Assembly (NCBI RefSeq): GCF_002368335.1
Contig: NZ_AP018288.1
Location: forward strand, 7,757,423 to 7,821,422
Direction of reading: 5' to 3'
Length of the DNA: 64,000 bases
Source: Nostoc sp. NIES-4103
Lineage (GTDB): Bacteria > Cyanobacteriota > Cyanobacteriia > Cyanobacteriales > Nostocaceae
The position numbers and the translations under genes were made by a program. Each line of letters begins with the position of its first letter. Positions within the stretch are counted from its first letter, which is position 1. This document shows positions 62,185 through 64,000 of the stretch, one piece after another. The notes under the pieces were generated by a model that made no database searches, had not been told where the DNA came from, and was given only the letters and a program-made list of their open reading frames with translations.

Positions 62185-62221
62185 AGCTAATTTGTTCAAT
62201 TGATTACGCTCTTCTAATTTT

Positions 62222-62461
62222 TTATCCCAAGTTGCTGAAGAAAGTAGCCCAAAGGGTTCCTGTGACTCCCACAGCAATTAAAAAGTTAGTGAAAAACTTA
62301 CCTAATTCAGTTTCTTGTCCGAGTGCTTGGTCGTCTTGACCTGCGGTAAAAAACAATGACCAAGCTTGGTTGATATTAATTGTCTCAAAGTTATTAAAAT
62401 CAGAGCGAAAAACAACGGGGCCAATTAAGTCTTGTCTAGAAAAATCAAAATCAGTTTTCAT
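62222..62461 (-). CDS. small single-helix membrane protein next to hli
   Basis: A 79-residue protein with a soluble N-terminal half (DLIGPVVFRSDFNNFETINI) and one C-terminal membrane helix (FFTNFLIAVGVTGTLWATFF). I do not recognise the family. AAGAGAG precedes the ATG. It lies 65 bases after the Hlip gene and before a shared terminator, so both are probably one stress-induced transcript. A role in photosystem or pigment protection follows only from this context. Confidence 0.6.
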   Translation of the reverse strand: MKTDFDFSRQDLIGPVVFRSDFNNFETININQAWSLFFTAGQDDQALGQETELGKFFTNFLIAVGVTGTLWATFFSNLG

Positions 62462-62526
62462 GGCTAAACTCTCTTAGTGTTTTATTCGTAGCTAAAGATG
62501 CGAAATTTTTAGATAGTCAAACTGAT

Positions 62527-62739
62527 CTACAGGCTGGTCAGCCAACCAATCAAGCTATGTCCAGTGACAACTTCCAGGGCTATGAGTGAGACAAAACCAA
62601 TCATCGCCAAACGTCCATTGAGTTTCTCTGCGTACTCAGTAAAGCCAGTTCTTGGAGTTTGATCTACATAAACCTTCGGTTCAATCGCAAAGTTGTTGAG
62701 TTGACCGAGTTCGTTCATGGTGAAGCCTTTGTTTGTCAT
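62527..62739 (-). CDS. hli: high-light-inducible protein (one-helix Cab-like)
   Basis: Hlips are thylakoid proteins that bind chlorophyll and carotenoid and protect photosystem II assembly under light stress. The chlorophyll-binding helix is EKLNGRLAMIGFVSLIALEV, with the conserved ExxNGRxAMxGF. The N-terminal 35 residues are the usual soluble lead. At 70 residues it is a single-helix member. AAAGGA lies about nine bases before the ATG. Expression under high light or nutrient stress is known for the family. Confidence 0.93.
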   Translation of the reverse strand: MTNKGFTMNELGQLNNFAIEPKVYVDQTPRTGFTEYAEKLNGRLAMIGFVSLIALEVVTGHSLIGWLTSL

Positions 62740-63388
62740 GTTTTTTTCCTTTACTTGTTTATGTAACTAAAGATAACGTTTTGTAAACAAATATTGCAAT
62801 ACTGTTACAAAGCTTCAGAGGTACGGTTTACCGTACTCAACAGCTGACAAAAACCGTATTTGCTAGTTCATATCTTGCACCAGTTGCGTTATTTGAGAAT
62901 GGTGTAAGATGTCAGCTAGGAAATCTGAAAATCTCTGGTGACACGGGATATTAAACTTGCAACTAAGTAATAGCTCAGGTAAATACCTATAAATGCGATC
63001 GCAGCTCCTCAAACACCTGAAATTACAATTACATAGCCTAGAACTAATCCTTTCAAGAGTTGTCAATAGAAATAAGATGTGCTGGTATTTTAAATTTTTA
63101 ATAGCTAATCAATAAATTACTTATAAGAGTGGTCTTTTTGAAGCTTGGAGACGTGAAGTACTTGGCTTGAGGATATTCACTTGATGTCTATTCTTAATTA
63201 ATGCGTGTCGCAATATAGCAAAATGTAAAGAACAAATTAAGAAATCTCAATTATTTACAAAACGAATTACAGAATTAACATTAATTCACGATTCACTCAA
63301 GCAAAGCTTTTGCTACATCGGATGAGAACAGCACGACTAATTTGATTTCTTTCTAATTAGATTGAGGTCGAATTATAGATAATAAATT
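62740..63388. other. gap upstream of hli and the ArsR gene
   Basis: The first 80 bases are the hli promoter region; ACGGTTTACCGT (62822-62833) is a perfect palindrome 85 bases upstream of hli and could be an operator. A decayed minus-strand frame lies at 62916-63056. The rest, to 63388, is AT-rich without a gene and holds the ArsR-type promoter. Confidence 0.45.
62916..63056 (-). pseudogene. small membrane-protein gene with premature stop
   Basis: From a TTG at 63056 the frame reads LKGLVLGYVIVISGV, then TGA, then GAAIAFIGIYLSYYLVASLI and SRVTRDFQIS to a stop. Two hydrophobic segments on either side of the stop suggest a two-helix membrane protein with a single nonsense change. No homolog is recognised. 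Confidence 0.35.
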
Positions 63389-63979
63389 ATGAAAAGAGAA
63401 CAGTTTCAGACCCTGCTGCAATTTTTCAAAGCCTTAGCTGATGAAAGCCGATTGAAGATTGTGGGTATACTGGCGAATCAGGAGTGTAGTGTCGAAGAAT
63501 TGGCGGCACTAATGCAACTCAAGGAGCCAACAGTATCCCACCATTTAGCCAAACTGAAGGAGCTAAATTTGGTAACTATGCGTCCTGACGGCAATAGTCG
63601 TTTATATCAGTTGGATAGCGAAGCTTTGCAAAATATCAGCAAGGAAATTTTTACACCTGAGAAAATAGCATCTTTGATAGAAGATGTGGATACTGAAGCT
63701 TGGGAAAGCAAAGTTCTAAAAAGCTATTTGGAAGTTGAGACCACCAGTTTGGAGGGAGTCCAACGCCTCAAAGAAATTCCTGCTAGCCGCAAAAAGCGCC
63801 TAGTAATTCTCAAGTGGCTAGCAAGCAAATTTGATCCGAGGGTTCACTACCCCGAACGCACAGTTAATGAAATTCTCAAGCGCTACCATCCCGACTGCGC
63901 TACCTTGCGGCGGGAATTGATTAGTTACCAGTTAATGCAGCGAGAGAATGGAGTTTATTGGCGTATTACAGAGATGTAG
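63389..63979 (+). CDS. ArsR-family regulator with DUF2087 domain
   Basis: The N-terminal 90 residues are an ArsR winged helix: FFKALADESRLKIVGILAN, then CSVEELAALMQLKEPTVSHH with the recognition helix, and DGNSRLYQLDSEAL as wing. The C-terminal part (about 125-196, RKKRLVILKWLASKFDP, and YPERTVNEILKRYHPDCATL) is a DUF2087 domain. No cysteine pair typical of metal sensing is seen in the recognition helix; one Cys precedes it. The gene is complete and ends 21 bases before the window edge. Target genes are unknown; the hli region upstream is divergent from it. Confidence 0.85.
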   Translation: MKREQFQTLLQFFKALADESRLKIVGILANQECSVEELAALMQLKEPTVSHHLAKLKELNLVTMRPDGNSRLYQLDSEALQNISKEIFTPEKIASLIEDVDTEAWESKVLKSYLEVETTSLEGVQRLKEIPASRKKRLVILKWLASKFDPRVHYPERTVNEILKRYHPDCATLRRELISYQLMQRENGVYWRITEM

Positions 63980-64000
63980 TGTGAGCGGGGGATGGGGGGA

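Larger units (their letters stand above)
61516..62221. other. gap with terminators, a solo IS end and a structured segment
   Basis: The gap starts with the hemA terminator (61581-61616). A solo IS701-type end follows (61634-61689), then TACGAATTA repeats (61697-61720). A GC-richer structured segment lies at about 61832-61970 and the hli terminator at 62154-62184. No protein gene is seen. Confidence 0.55.

Noticed and set aside
62863..63066. 67-codon Cys-rich minus-strand frame
   Set aside because: The other frame of the same strand gives a hydrophobic, protein-like sequence with one stop (listed as a pseudogene), so this frame is probably its shadow.

Overview
The window is chromosomal DNA of a filamentous, probably heterocyst-forming cyanobacterium (Nostoc/Calothrix/Tolypothrix type). 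The grounds are phycobiliprotein genes (cpcBA, cpcEF, pebAB, a CpeS-type lyase), carotenoid desaturase-family genes, a high-light-inducible protein, hemA, glpX and the Ca-dependent protease prcA. Frequent HIP1 octamers (GCGATCGC) and gaps packed with short tandem repeats (variants of GGGGACT, GGGATTG, CCCCATG, TTCGTAA, GAGGAGT) also fit. Genes sit on both strands in short transcription units separated by repeat-rich spacers.

Layout. 0.4-12.5 kb: HlyD-type adaptor, SDR protein, exonuclease III, a GT4 glycosyltransferase, a zinc-ribbon protein, a zinc alcohol dehydrogenase, then a small accessory patch (two overlapping small genes, a PIN-domain protein, a PemK/MazF toxin with a chimeric partner) and crtD. 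12.8-15.4 kb: a group II intron with a full-length RT/maturase/HNH protein, followed by a MITE. 16-18.3 kb: M16 peptidase and fructosamine-kinase-like protein. 19.3-21 kb: APS kinase (cysC) and a sulfotransferase. 21.3-27.7 kb, all on the minus strand: a phycobilisome block (cpeS, pebA-pebB, cpcB-cpcA, terminator, cpcE-cpcF-NTF2-like gene). 27.8-33.5 kb: glutathione peroxidase, pentapeptide protein, MlaD/MlaF-type lipid transport genes and a CrtI/CrtISO-like oxidoreductase. 34.4-41.3 kb: two very large RTX calcium-binding proteins. 41.45-42.9 kb: an IS701-type insertion sequence. 43.3-64 kb: mostly housekeeping genes (recQ, a C-terminal processing protease, GT2, methyltransferase, grxD, bolA, prcA, plsC, tadA, grxC, glpX, hemA, hli, an ArsR regulator), with a nested MITE at 51.2-51.7 kb.

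Main points. (1) The phycocyanin alpha and beta subunits are almost free of sulfur amino acids. Only the initiator Met and four Cys remain in the pair, three of them chromophore ligands. This matches the sulfur-starvation phycocyanin (Cpc3) described in Calothrix PCC 7601, but here the genes are followed by E/F-type lyase genes and an NTF2-like gene instead of rod-linker genes. (2) The two RTX genes form a three-unit tandem array. The second gene looks like two RTX genes joined by loss of a stop codon. Alternate repeats carry tyrosine-rich inserts encoded by TAC/GAC triplet runs, and both genes keep a duplicated leader with a conserved inverted repeat around a HIP1-type sequence. (3) A seven-copy heptamer repeat lies inside the M16 peptidase gene, where slippage would shift the frame. 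(4) Several mobile-element relics are readable: MITEs with target duplications, a solo IS end, and a possible IS200/IS605 3' end.

Everything here was read by eye. Family assignments rest on remembered family motifs, and no database search was run.
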